The translations under genes and the position numbers were made by a program. A stretch of 64,000 nucleotides of DNA from Rhizobium sp. BK650 (GTDB lineage Bacteria > Pseudomonadota > Alphaproteobacteria > Rhizobiales > Rhizobiaceae). The notes under the pieces were generated by a model that was not told the DNA's origin, ran no database searches, and saw only the letters and a list, made by a program, of their open reading frames with translations. Location of the stretch: the NCBI RefSeq assembly GCF_014195325.1, contig NZ_JACIBK010000002.1, positions 124,001 to 188,000 on the forward strand, read 5' to 3'. Below are positions 36,221 to 45,051 of the stretch, in pieces (position 1 is the stretch's first letter; every line of letters starts with the position of its first letter).

Positions 36221-36441
36221 ATTTGCGTTTCGCACCGGAAAGGAGCAAATCGTCGGAACGGCGCGATATATACCGATGAATTTTTGCCGATCAACCCAAA
36301 TCTAACAGTTTTTTGACTTCTTCCGATAAAACTGCGCGCATGCCGTCCATTGCGCCGTGTCTGCTGCGAGCCTATCTCTAGGTTTGAGTAGACATGGCGC
36401 GGCTCGCCGGACATCCAGGCATTACCGTCGTCGGAGGATTT

Positions 36442-36759
36442 ATGCGTTTCTTGTTGCGTCTTGCCAGTCTGTTTGCGCTGGCAGTTGCCGTCATTGCCGG
36501 GACCATCGATTCCATCCAGTCCGTCGCATCCTCGCAAGTGGTCATGACCCCGATGGCCGATGCCTGGCAGGATGTCAGCCCCGCGACGCTGACGGCCCTC
36601 CAATCATCGTTGTCCTATTATATCCACCCGCGCTTCTATGCCTTCATCTTCCAATGGCTCATGCTGCAGCCGGCCTTTGCAGTGTTCCTGGTCCTGTCGC
36701 TCCTCTTTTGGATGATCGGCTACAAGAAGCCGCCGGTGGCGGGCCGCTTTACGGCCTGA
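36442..36759 (+). CDS. small inner-membrane protein, unknown function
   Basis: 105 residues from the ATG at 36442, which has CGGAGGA just upstream. There are two or three hydrophobic helices: residues 2-22 (FLLRLASLFALAVAVIAG) and about 70-95 (FIFQWLMLQPAFAVFLVLSLLFWMIGY). The short periplasmic part contains SSQVVMTPMADAWQDVSP. This kind of protein recurs beside the BMP-type nucleoside transporters of rhizobia as far as I recall, but no role is assigned. Confidence 0.8.
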   Translation: MRFLLRLASLFALAVAVIAGTIDSIQSVASSQVVMTPMADAWQDVSPATLTALQSSLSYYIHPRFYAFIFQWLMLQPAFAVFLVLSLLFWMIGYKKPPVAGRFTA

Positions 36760-37091
36760 GCGATGCGTCGCCGGCCCATCTGCAGGGTGTGGACGGGCGT
36801 GAAAGAGGGGTGGCGAAACGGCAGGATCGCCATGCCGATACGGCAAGGCCATTGGTTAGAAAATCCGCATTTTAGCGGGTAGTTTGCCTGAAAATCAGCC
36901 TGCAAGGATCGATTTTCGGCAATGATGGCAAATCTTTACCAACCGAAAAATTTCTGGTGAATTTTTCGCTGAGCCATGCAAGGATGCGCGCAGCCAGGCC
37001 TCCGGGGGGAGGTCGGTGGTTCCGCAGACATGCCTGAAAAAGGCTTGCGGGAGGACCCCAAACAAATATTTAACAACAGGGCTGCAAACTC
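36760..37091. promoter_or_regulatory. upstream region of nucleoside importer with inverted repeats
   Basis: No gene. Contains a perfect 9-bp inverted repeat CGAAAAATT / AATTTTTCG (36944-36952, 36960-36968). A longer foldable leader (37011-37057) lies closer to the start, with GGTC/GACC, CCGCA/TGCGG and GCCT/AGGC pairs around a GAAAA loop, about 35 nt before the binding-protein ATG. The first could be an operator, the second a leader structure. Confidence 0.5.
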
Positions 37092-38084
37092 ATGAAAAAA
37101 TCCCTTCTCACTCTCCTTGCCGTGGCAGCGATGTCGACGACGGCGCTTGCCGCCGACATCAAGCCGGCTCTCGTTTACGGCACCGGCGGGAAGTTCGATA
37201 AGTCGTTCAACGAAGCTGCCTTCAACGGCGCCGAGAAGTTCAAGAAAGAAACCGGCATCGCCTACCGCGATTTCGAGCCGACCGGCGACACCCAGGGCGA
37301 GCAGGCCATCCGCAACTTCGCAAGCCGCGGCTTCAACCCGGTCGTTGCCGTTTCCTTCGCCTGGACCTCGGCTGTCGAGAAGGTTGCCGCTGAATTCCCG
37401 GATACCAAGTTCATCATCGTCGATTCCGTCGTCGACAAGCCGAATGTCCGCTCCGTCCTCTACAAGGAAGAGGAAGGCTCCTACCTCGTCGGCGTTCTCG
37501 CCGGCATGGCGTCCAAGAGCGGCAAGGTCGGCTTCGTCGGCGGCATGGATATTCCGCTGATCCGCAAGTTCGAATGCGGCTATGAGCAGGGCGCTCGTTC
37601 CGTCAAGTCCAACATCGAAGTCTTCCAGAACATGACCGGCACGACCGGCGCTGCCTGGAACGACCCGGTCCGCGGCGGCGAGCTCGCCAAGAACCAGATC
37701 GACCAGGGCGCAGACGTCGTTTACGCAGCAGCCGGTGCCACCGGTCTCGGCGTTCTGCAGACGGCAGCCGACAACAAGAAACTGTCGATCGGCGTCGATT
37801 CCAACCAGAACCACCTGCATCCGGGTTCGGTCCTGACCTCGATGGTCAAGCGCGTCGACCTGGCCGTCTACAACGCCTTTAACGACACCAAGAACGACAA
37901 GTTCACGCCGGGCGTCCTCTCCCTCGGCATCAAGGAAGACGGCGTTGCCGCCGCCATGGACGAGAACAACAAGCCGCTGATCACGGCCGAAATGCAGGCC
38001 GCCGTCGACAAGGCCAAGGCTGACATCGTTGCAGGCACCGTCAAGGTTCACGATTACACGACGGACAACGCTTGCCCGAAGTGA
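37092..38084 (+). CDS. BMP-family nucleoside ABC transporter substrate-binding protein
   Basis: 330-residue periplasmic/lipoprotein-class binding protein of the Bmp/PnrA family. The signal peptide covers about 1-21 (KKSLLTLLAVAAMSTTALA, cut before ADIKP). Family motifs are GTGGKFDKSFNEAAFNGAEKF, SYLVGVLAGMASKSGKVGFVGGMD, and AAAGATGLGVLQTA. It binds purine or other nucleosides and delivers them to the two permeases encoded downstream. A terminator hairpin directly follows, which would make this the most abundant product of the operon. Confidence 0.93.
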   Translation: MKKSLLTLLAVAAMSTTALAADIKPALVYGTGGKFDKSFNEAAFNGAEKFKKETGIAYRDFEPTGDTQGEQAIRNFASRGFNPVVAVSFAWTSAVEKVAAEFPDTKFIIVDSVVDKPNVRSVLYKEEEGSYLVGVLAGMASKSGKVGFVGGMDIPLIRKFECGYEQGARSVKSNIEVFQNMTGTTGAAWNDPVRGGELAKNQIDQGADVVYAAAGATGLGVLQTAADNKKLSIGVDSNQNHLHPGSVLTSMVKRVDLAVYNAFNDTKNDKFTPGVLSLGIKEDGVAAAMDENNKPLITAEMQAAVDKAKADIVAGTVKVHDYTTDNACPK

Positions 38085-38099
38085 ATCGAAACTGAGATC

Positions 38100-38140
38100 G
38101 GGCGTATGGCGGAGGGGGTTTTCGCCATACGCCCTTTTCT
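38100..38140 (+). terminator. terminator/attenuator between binding protein and ATPase
   Basis: A 12-bp perfect stem GGGCGTATGGCG / CGCCATACGCCC (38100-38111 and 38123-38134) is followed by TTTTCTT. It lies 16 bp after the binding-protein stop and before the ATPase gene, a common way to raise the binding protein over the membrane components. Confidence 0.85.
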
Positions 38141-38155
38141 TATTTGGAGCCTGCT

Positions 38156-39667
38156 GTGACAGACCAGCCTGCCATCGAACTTGTCGGCATCGACAAGAAA
38201 TTCGGCGCCGTTCACGCCAACAAGGACATCAACCTGACCGTCGCCAAGGGCTCGATCCACGGTATCATCGGGGAAAACGGCGCGGGTAAATCGACCCTGA
38301 TGTCCATCATCTACGGTTTTTACCATGCCGACAGCGGCGAGATCCGCGTCAACGGCCAGCCCGTCACCATCAAGGATAGCCAGGCGGCCATCGCTGCCGG
38401 CATCGGCATGGTGCACCAGCACTTCATGCTGGTCGATAATTTCACCGTCCTTGAAAACGTCATGCTCGGCGCCGAAGGCGGCGCGCTGTTGGCCAAGGGC
38501 GTTGCTTCATCCCGCGCCGAACTCAAGCGGCTGGAGACCGAGTATGGCCTGGAAGTCAACCCGGACGCGCTGATCGAGCAGCTCCCGGTCGGCCTCCAGC
38601 AGCGCGTGGAAATCCTCAAAGCCATGTATCGCGGCGCCGAAATCCTGATCCTCGACGAGCCGACGGGCGTGCTGACGCCGGCCGAAGCCGATCACCTCTT
38701 CCGCATCCTTGGCGTGCTGCGCGATCAGGGCAAGACGGTCATTCTCATCACCCACAAGCTGCGCGAGATCATGGCGATCACCGATACGGTCTCCGTCATG
38801 CGCCGCGGCGAGATGGTCGCCACCCGCAAGACCAGCGAAACCACGGTCGAGGAGCTTGCCGAGCTCATGGTCGGCCGCCGCGTGCTGCTGCGTGTCCAGA
38901 AGGGCGAGGCCAAGCCCGCCGATGTCGTGCTCTCCGTCCGCAACCTCACCGTCAAGGATAACAGGGGCGTGACGATGGTCGACAATGTCTCCTTCGATGT
39001 CCGAGCCGGCGAGATCGTCGGCATTGCCGGTGTGGCCGGCAACGGCCAGTCCGAACTGCTGGAAGCGATATCAGGCATCCGCAAGCCGGCGTCAGGCGAA
39101 ATCCTGCTCGACGGCCAGCCGATCGACAAGGCCGATCCGGCCCGCCTGCGCGAACTCGGCCTCGCGCATATTCCTGAGGACCGCCATCACATGGGCCTGG
39201 TCCTGAAATTCGAGGAATACGAGAATTCCGTGCTCGGCTATCACCGCCGGCCCGGCTACAGCCGCGGCCCGCTGCTCGATCTCGACGCCATCCGCAAGGA
39301 TGCCATGGAGAAGATTGAGAAATATGATATCCGCCCGCCGAACCCGCGCCTGAAGACGGCGAACTTTTCCGGCGGCAACCAGCAGAAGATCGTCGTCGCC
39401 CGCGAGATCGAGCGCGACCCGAAGATGCTGATCATCGGCCAGCCGACCCGCGGCGTCGATATCGGCGCCATCGAATTCATCCATCGCCGGATCATCGAGA
39501 TGCGCGATGCGGGCAAAGCGATCCTGCTCGTCTCCGTCGAGCTCGACGAAATCCGCGCCCTTTCGGACCGTATCCTTGTCATGTTCGCCGGCCATGTCGT
39601 CGGCGAGAAGACGCCCGATGCCGGTGAACAGACCCTCGGCCTGATGATGGCCGGCATTGCCGCGTGA
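38156..39667 (+). CDS. nucleoside ABC transporter ATP-binding protein (two ATPase domains)
   Basis: 503 residues from the GTG at 38156 (GGAG about 9 bp upstream); a TTG at 38144 would add four. Sugar/nucleoside-type ATPase with two cassettes. The first has GENGAGKSTLM, the unusual signature LPVGLQQRVEI, and ILILDEPTGVLTP. The second has a degenerate Walker A (GVAGNGQSELLE), FSGGNQQKIV and IIGQPTRGVDIG. These degenerate features are normal for the YufO/NupA class. It energises the two permeases that follow (7-bp gap). Confidence 0.95.
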   Translation: MTDQPAIELVGIDKKFGAVHANKDINLTVAKGSIHGIIGENGAGKSTLMSIIYGFYHADSGEIRVNGQPVTIKDSQAAIAAGIGMVHQHFMLVDNFTVLENVMLGAEGGALLAKGVASSRAELKRLETEYGLEVNPDALIEQLPVGLQQRVEILKAMYRGAEILILDEPTGVLTPAEADHLFRILGVLRDQGKTVILITHKLREIMAITDTVSVMRRGEMVATRKTSETTVEELAELMVGRRVLLRVQKGEAKPADVVLSVRNLTVKDNRGVTMVDNVSFDVRAGEIVGIAGVAGNGQSELLEAISGIRKPASGEILLDGQPIDKADPARLRELGLAHIPEDRHHMGLVLKFEEYENSVLGYHRRPGYSRGPLLDLDAIRKDAMEKIEKYDIRPPNPRLKTANFSGGNQQKIVVAREIERDPKMLIIGQPTRGVDIGAIEFIHRRIIEMRDAGKAILLVSVELDEIRALSDRILVMFAGHVVGEKTPDAGEQTLGLMMAGIAA

Positions 39668-39674
39668 GGCCTGA

Positions 39675-40778
39675 ATGAGCACTGCTTCCGTACCACTCCC
39701 GAGATGGATCAATTACGGTCTGATCCCTCTTTTGAACCTGATCGTCGCCTTCCTGATTTCGGGCTTCGTCGTCTGGCTGATCGGCGAAAGCCCGCTCGCC
39801 GCGCTCTCGCTGCTGATCGAAGGCGCCTTCGGCAGCGGCGAAGGCATCGGCTTCACGCTCTACTATGCGACGAGCTTCATCTTCACCGGCCTTTCGGTCG
39901 CCGTCGCTATCCATGCCGGCCTCTTCAATATCGGCTCGGAAGGCCAAGCCTATATTGGCGGCCTCGGTTGCGCGCTGGTGGCTCTGACGCTGGACAAATA
40001 TGTGCCCTGGTATGTGACGATGCCGGTCGCCGTCGTCGGCGCCGGTCTCTTCGGGGCGGCCTGGGCCTTCATCCCAGCCTTCCTGCAGGCCAAGCGCGGC
40101 AGCCACATCGTCATCACGACGATCATGTTCAACTATATCGCAGCCGCCCTCATGGTGTACCTGCTGGTGCATGTGCTGATCGTGCCGGGCAAGATGGCCC
40201 CGGAAACCCGCACCTTTCTCGAAGGCGGGCAACTCCCGAAGCTCGGCTGGGTCATGGCGATGTTCGGAGCCAAGCTCGGTGCGGCACCGTTCAACGTCTC
40301 CTTCATCATTGCGCTGGTTGCGGCCTGGTTCGTCTGGGTACTGGTCTGGCGCACCAAGCTCGGTTTCGAGATGCGCACGCTGGGCGTCAGCCCGACCGCC
40401 GCCGCCTATGCCGGCATTCCCTATGCCCGCATCGTCATCATCGCCATGCTGCTTTCAGGCGCGCTCGCCGGGATGATGGCGCTGAATCCGGTCATGGGCT
40501 CATCGGCCCGTCTGCAGGTGGAGTTTGTCGGCGGCGCGGGCTTTGTCGGCATCGCCGTATCGCTGATGGGACGAAACCATCCGCTCGGCATCATCTTCGC
40601 GGCGATCCTTTTCGGCGTGCTCTATCAGGGCGGCGACTGGATCTCTTTCGAAATGCCCAACATCACCCGCGAGATGATCCTCGTCATCCAGGGTTTGGTG
40701 ATCCTGTTTGCCGGTGCTCTGGAATATATGTTCCGCCCGGGGATGGTACGCATCTACCAGCAGTTCAAGCGAGCCTGA
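39675..40778 (+). CDS. nucleoside ABC transporter permease 1
   Basis: 367-residue inner-membrane permease of the BPD_transp_2 class (YufP/NupB-like) with eight to ten helices. Typical segments are HAGLFNIGSEGQAYIGGLG, FNYIAAALMVYLL and the core TLGVSPTAAAYAGIPYARIVIIAMLLSGALAG. It forms the channel with the next gene product. Confidence 0.95.
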   Translation: MSTASVPLPRWINYGLIPLLNLIVAFLISGFVVWLIGESPLAALSLLIEGAFGSGEGIGFTLYYATSFIFTGLSVAVAIHAGLFNIGSEGQAYIGGLGCALVALTLDKYVPWYVTMPVAVVGAGLFGAAWAFIPAFLQAKRGSHIVITTIMFNYIAAALMVYLLVHVLIVPGKMAPETRTFLEGGQLPKLGWVMAMFGAKLGAAPFNVSFIIALVAAWFVWVLVWRTKLGFEMRTLGVSPTAAAYAGIPYARIVIIAMLLSGALAGMMALNPVMGSSARLQVEFVGGAGFVGIAVSLMGRNHPLGIIFAAILFGVLYQGGDWISFEMPNITREMILVIQGLVILFAGALEYMFRPGMVRIYQQFKRA

Positions 40779-40788
40779 GGAGCCGGCG

Positions 40789-41760
40789 ATGGAATATTAT
40801 GAAATTTTCATCAGCGTCCTGAGCTCGACGATCCGGCTCTCTATCCCGCTGATCTTTACCGCGCTCGCCGGCCTGTTTTCCGAACGCGCCGGCATTTTCG
40901 ATATTGGCCTCGAAGGCAAGATGCTGGGCTCGGCCTTCGGCGCCGCCTGTGTGGCCTATCTCACCGATTCGGCCTGGCTGGGGCTCGGCGCCGGCATTGT
41001 GTGCTCTGTGGCGCTAAGCCTGGTGCACGGCTTTGCCTCGATTACCAATCGCGGCAATCAGATCATCTCGGGCGTCGCCATCAATTTCTTCATCGCCGGC
41101 ATCACGATCGTTCTTGGCCAGGCCTGGTTCGGGCAGGGCGGTCGCACGCCGCAGCTGCCGCCCGACGCTCGGTTCTCGCCGATCACGCTTCCGGGCGCCG
41201 ATGCCGTCCGCGAGGTGCCGATCATCGGTCCGCTTTATGCCGGCGTGATCTCCGGCAACAATATCCTCACCTATCTCGCCTTCCTCGCCGTGCCCTTCTC
41301 CTGGTGGGTTCTCTACCGCACGCGCTTCGGCCTTCGCCTGCGCGCCGTCGGGGAAAATCCGGGCGCGGTCGATACGGCGGGTATTTCCGTCTCCTGGCTG
41401 CGCTACCGCGCCGTCATGTGCGCCGGCATTCTCTGCGGCTTTTCCGGCACCTATCTGTCGATCGCCCAGTCTGCCGCCTTCATCAAGGACATGTCGGCCG
41501 GCAAGGGCTATATCGCGCTCGCAGCACTCGTCTTCGCCAAGTGGAAGCCGGTGCCCGTCATGTTCGCCTGCCTGCTTTTCGGTTTCCTCGATGCGCTGGC
41601 GAATTTCATGCAGGGCAAGGCGGTGCCGCTGATCGGCGAGGTGCCTGTACAGGTTTTCCAGGCACTGCCCTATATTCTCACCTGCGTGCTGCTCGCCGGC
41701 TTCATCGGCGTCGCCATTCCGCCGAAGGCCGGCGGCGTGCCCTATGTGAAGGAGCGTTGA
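40789..41760 (+). CDS. nucleoside ABC transporter permease 2
   Basis: 323 residues from the ATG at 40789, which follows GAGGAG. YufQ/NupC-like: FSERAGIFDIGLEGKMLGSAF, ITNRGNQIISGVAINFF, RAVGENPGAVDTAGISVSWLRYRAVMCAGILCG. It completes the importer. The stop is adjacent to cdd (one-base gap), so uptake and salvage are coordinately expressed. Confidence 0.95.
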   Translation: MEYYEIFISVLSSTIRLSIPLIFTALAGLFSERAGIFDIGLEGKMLGSAFGAACVAYLTDSAWLGLGAGIVCSVALSLVHGFASITNRGNQIISGVAINFFIAGITIVLGQAWFGQGGRTPQLPPDARFSPITLPGADAVREVPIIGPLYAGVISGNNILTYLAFLAVPFSWWVLYRTRFGLRLRAVGENPGAVDTAGISVSWLRYRAVMCAGILCGFSGTYLSIAQSAAFIKDMSAGKGYIALAALVFAKWKPVPVMFACLLFGFLDALANFMQGKAVPLIGEVPVQVFQALPYILTCVLLAGFIGVAIPPKAGGVPYVKER

Positions 41761-41761
41761 T

Positions 41762-42151
41762 ATGTCTCACGACCTGTTCGAAGCGGCGCGCGGCGCCATG
41801 GCCTTCGCGCACGCTCCCTATTCCAAGTTTCCGGTGGGTGCGGCGATCCGCGCCGAGGACGGCAAGGTCTATACCGGCGCCAATATCGAGAACCTCTCCT
41901 TCCCTCAAGGCTGGTGCGCCGAGCCGACGGCGATCGGCGCCATGATCATGGGCGGTGCAAAGAAGATCGTCGAAATGGCCGTCATCGCCGAAAAACTGCC
42001 GCTCTGTCCGCCCTGCGGCGGTTGCCGGCAGAAGATCTCGGAATTCGCCTCCAAGGACACGAAGATCTATCTCTGCGACGAGGCCGGCGTGAAGAAGACG
42101 ATGACCATGGAAGAGCTTCTTCCCTTCAGCTTTGAAACGGAACTCGGATGA
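41762..42151 (+). CDS. cdd: cytidine deaminase
   Basis: Deaminates cytidine and deoxycytidine to (deoxy)uridine. 129 residues, the short tetrameric form. The zinc ligands are in WCAEPTA (Cys with catalytic Glu) and LCPPCGGCRQ (two Cys). The substrate loop is SKFPVGAAIRAEDG and GANIENLSFPQG. The end overlaps the purine nucleoside phosphorylase start (ATGA), so translation is coupled. Feeds deoxyuridine/uridine to the phosphorylases. Confidence 0.96.
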   Translation: MSHDLFEAARGAMAFAHAPYSKFPVGAAIRAEDGKVYTGANIENLSFPQGWCAEPTAIGAMIMGGAKKIVEMAVIAEKLPLCPPCGGCRQKISEFASKDTKIYLCDEAGVKKTMTMEELLPFSFETELG

Positions 42152-42942
42152 TCGCGACCATCGATCTGCTGGCGGCGCTGCTCGGCGGGCTCAAGCCGCG
42201 CCACGGCATCGTGCTCGGCTCCGGCCTCGGCTCGCTTGTCAGTGAGATCGCGGACCCGGTACGCATCCCCTACAAGGACCTGCCGGGATTTCCGGTCAGC
42301 GCCGTCTCCGGTCATGCCGGTGAGGTCGTTGCCGGCCATCTTGGTTCGGTGCCGGTCATCATGCTCTCGGGCCGCGTCCACTACTATGAAAAGGGCGATC
42401 CCAACGCCATGCGCCTGCCGATCGAGGTTCTGCGGGCCCTCGGCGTCGAGATGCTCATCCTCACCAATTCGGCGGGTTCGCTGAAAGAGGATATGCCGCC
42501 CGGTTCGGTCATGCAGATTGCCGATCACATCAATTATTCCGGCATGAACCCGCTGATCGGCGAAGAGAGCGATCATCGTTTCGTTGGCATGACCAATGCC
42601 TATGATGCTGAGCTTTCGGCCGCCATGCGAGATGCCGCCAAGAAACTGGATATTCCGCTTGGCTGCGGTGTCTACATGTGGTTCTCAGGCCCGAGCTTCG
42701 AAACGCCGGCGGAAATCCGCATGGCCCGTATCCTCGGCGCCGATGCAGTCGGCATGTCGACGGTGCCCGAGGTCATCATCGCGAGAATGCTGGGCTTACG
42801 GGTTGCGGCAGCCTCGGTAATCACCAACTATGGGGCTGGCATGACCGGAAACGAGCTCAGCCACGAAGAAACCAAGGATATGGCGCCGGTTGGCGGTGCC
42901 CATCTTGCCGCTATACTCAAAGAAATGATTGCCGGAAGCTGA
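42148..42942 (+). CDS. punA: purine nucleoside phosphorylase (trimeric type)
   Basis: 264 residues. Splits purine (deoxy)nucleosides with phosphate into base plus (deoxy)ribose-1-phosphate. The family motifs are GIVLGSGLGSLVSEI, FPVSAVSGHAGEVV, SGRVHYYEKGDP, TNSAGSL and FSGPSFETPAEIRMAR. The Asn in SVITNYGAGM near residue 232 fits 6-oxopurine specificity. It overlaps cdd by four bases; deoC follows about 20 bp later. Confidence 0.95.
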   Translation: MIATIDLLAALLGGLKPRHGIVLGSGLGSLVSEIADPVRIPYKDLPGFPVSAVSGHAGEVVAGHLGSVPVIMLSGRVHYYEKGDPNAMRLPIEVLRALGVEMLILTNSAGSLKEDMPPGSVMQIADHINYSGMNPLIGEESDHRFVGMTNAYDAELSAAMRDAAKKLDIPLGCGVYMWFSGPSFETPAEIRMARILGADAVGMSTVPEVIIARMLGLRVAAASVITNYGAGMTGNELSHEETKDMAPVGGAHLAAILKEMIAGS

Positions 42943-42963
42943 TTGCCGGTGGAGGAAGCGAAA

Positions 42964-43740
42964 ATGAATAGCCATTCCAGCCGCGAAACGGCTGCTGTCG
43001 CCCTTTCCCTTCTCGATCTCACCAACCTGAAGGACGATTGCACCCAGGAGCAGATCGACACGCTTTGCGCCCGCGCGCAGACACCCTATGGCAGCAGCGC
43101 CGCCATCTGCATCTGGCCGCGTTTCGTCGCTCATGCCCGCATCGTGCTCGGCAAGGGCCACCCGGTCCGCATCGCGACCGTCGTCAATTTCCCCTCCGGC
43201 AATATGGAAATTGCCGATGTCGCCGCCGAAACGCGTGAGGCGATCGCCGACGGCGTCGATGAGATCGATCTCGTCATTCCCTATCGCAAGCTGATTTCAG
43301 GCAATGAGAAAGCCGTCACCGACATGGTTACGGCCGTACGCGCCGAATGCGTTGCGCCCGTCCTGTTGAAGGTCATCATCGAGACCGGCGAGCTAAAGGA
43401 TGCCGCTCTCATTCGCCGCGCATCGGAACTGGCGATCGAAGCAGGCGCCGATTTCATCAAGACCTCGACCGGCAAGGTCGCCGTCAACGCCACGCTCGAA
43501 GCGGCCGACATCATGATCCGCGCGATCAGGGAGAGCGGCCGCAAGGTCGGCTTCAAGCCGGCCGGCGGTATCTCGACCGTTGCGGACGCTGCCCTCTATC
43601 TGAGCCTTGCCGAGACCATCATGACGCCGGACTGGCCGATGCCCTCCACATTCCGCTTCGGCGCTTCCGGTCTGCTCGACAATATCCTGGCTGTGCTGAG
43701 TGGCACGGAACCGAAGCCGGCGGCGGCCTCGAGCTATTGA
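42964..43740 (+). CDS. deoC: deoxyribose-phosphate aldolase
   Basis: Cleaves 2-deoxyribose-5-phosphate to glyceraldehyde-3-phosphate and acetaldehyde, the final step of deoxynucleoside catabolism. 258 residues from the ATG at 42964, after GGAGGAAG. Class I aldolase residues can be seen: the Schiff-base Lys region VLLKVIIETGEL and DFIKTSTGKVAVNATLE. GFKPAGGIST and FRFGASGLLDNIL bind the phosphate. It lies in the run cdd-punA-deoC-deoA. Confidence 0.96.
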   Translation: MNSHSSRETAAVALSLLDLTNLKDDCTQEQIDTLCARAQTPYGSSAAICIWPRFVAHARIVLGKGHPVRIATVVNFPSGNMEIADVAAETREAIADGVDEIDLVIPYRKLISGNEKAVTDMVTAVRAECVAPVLLKVIIETGELKDAALIRRASELAIEAGADFIKTSTGKVAVNATLEAADIMIRAIRESGRKVGFKPAGGISTVADAALYLSLAETIMTPDWPMPSTFRFGASGLLDNILAVLSGTEPKPAAASSY

Positions 43741-43741
43741 G

Positions 43742-45049
43742 ATGATCCCGCAGGAGATCATCCGCCAGAAGCGCAACGGCGCCGAACTGCCATCGGGCGA
43801 TATCGACGCCTTCATCGCGGCGCTCGCGGCAGGCGACCTCTCGGAAGGCCAGATCGGCGCCTTCGCCATGGCGGTCTGGTTCAAGGGCATGTCGCGCACC
43901 GAAACCGTGGCGCTGACGCTTGCCATGGCGCGCTCCGGCGCCATGCTCTCCTGGGAAGGCATCGACCGCCCCGTCGCCGACAAGCATTCGACCGGCGGTG
44001 TGGGCGACAACGTCTCGTTGATGCTTGCCCCCATCGCTGCCGCCTGCGGCCTTGCCGTGCCGATGATCTCGGGCCGCGGCCTCGGTCACACTGGCGGCAC
44101 GCTGGACAAGCTCGAATCCATTCCAGGCTATAGGATCAATCCGGATGCCGCTCTCTTCCGCAACGTGGTGAAAGAGGTCGGCTGCGCCATCATTGGCCCG
44201 ACGGGCTCCCTGGCACCGGCCGATGGCCGCCTCTACGCTGTGCGCGACGTGACCGCGACCGTCGATTCCATCCCGTTGATCACAGCCTCGATCCTGTCGA
44301 AGAAGCTTGCCGCCGGCCTGCAGACGCTGGTGCTCGACGTCAAGACCGGCAACGGCGCCTTCATGGCAGATCCGGAGCAGGCAATCGTGCTGGCGCATTC
44401 GCTGGTCGAGGTCGCAAATGGTGCGGGCGTGAAAACGTCTGCGCTGATCACGGACATGAACCAGCCGCTTGCCGATAGCGCCGGCAATGCCGTGGAAGTG
44501 CGCAACTGTCTCGATTTTTTGGCAGGCCGAAAGACCGGCACCCGCCTGGAAACGATCGTCCTTGCCTTTGCCGCCGAAATGCTCGTGCAGTCAGGTATCG
44601 CGGGCTCGCTTATGGAGGCGGAGAGCAAGACGCAGGAGGCGCTTCTATCAGGCAAAGCGGCGGAGATCTTCGCGCGAATGGTGCATATGCTCGGCGGTCC
44701 GGCCGATCTTCTGGAGCGGCCGGATGCCTATCTGCGTAAGGCGCCGATCGAACGGTCTGTTCCGGCATCGCGCACCGGCTGGCTCGCCGCCTGCGACGCC
44801 CGCGATCTCGGCGTAAGCGTCATCGATCTTGGCGGCGGGCGACGCCACCCGGCCGACAGGATCGATCACAGTGTCGGCTTCACCGGCCTGCTGCCGCTTG
44901 GAACGCATGTGCATGAGGGCGATCCGATCGCGCTGGTTCATGCGGCCGACGAGGCTTCGGCCGAAAGAGCCGTCGTCGCGCTTGCCGCAAACTATCGCAT
45001 TGCCGACGAGAAGCCGGAGCTTCCACCTGTCATCGCCGGGCGTATCTGA
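43742..45049 (+). CDS. deoA: thymidine phosphorylase
   Basis: 435 residues from the ATG at 43742, one base after the deoC stop. Converts thymidine/deoxyuridine and phosphate to base and deoxyribose-1-phosphate. Motifs are KHSTGGVGDNVSLML (phosphate site), SGRGLGHTGGTLDKLES, and LDVKTGNGAFM. The start reads MIPQEIIRQKRNG, matching the family. It is the last gene of the + strand salvage group, convergent with an aspartic protease gene. Confidence 0.96.
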   Translation: MIPQEIIRQKRNGAELPSGDIDAFIAALAAGDLSEGQIGAFAMAVWFKGMSRTETVALTLAMARSGAMLSWEGIDRPVADKHSTGGVGDNVSLMLAPIAAACGLAVPMISGRGLGHTGGTLDKLESIPGYRINPDAALFRNVVKEVGCAIIGPTGSLAPADGRLYAVRDVTATVDSIPLITASILSKKLAAGLQTLVLDVKTGNGAFMADPEQAIVLAHSLVEVANGAGVKTSALITDMNQPLADSAGNAVEVRNCLDFLAGRKTGTRLETIVLAFAAEMLVQSGIAGSLMEAESKTQEALLSGKAAEIFARMVHMLGGPADLLERPDAYLRKAPIERSVPASRTGWLAACDARDLGVSVIDLGGGRRHPADRIDHSVGFTGLLPLGTHVHEGDPIALVHAADEASAERAVVALAANYRIADEKPELPPVIAGRI

Positions 45050-45051
45050 CT

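Noticed and set aside
37011..37057. Purine riboswitch
   Set aside because: Pairing exists, but the conserved purine-riboswitch core loops were not seen; kept as a generic leader structure.
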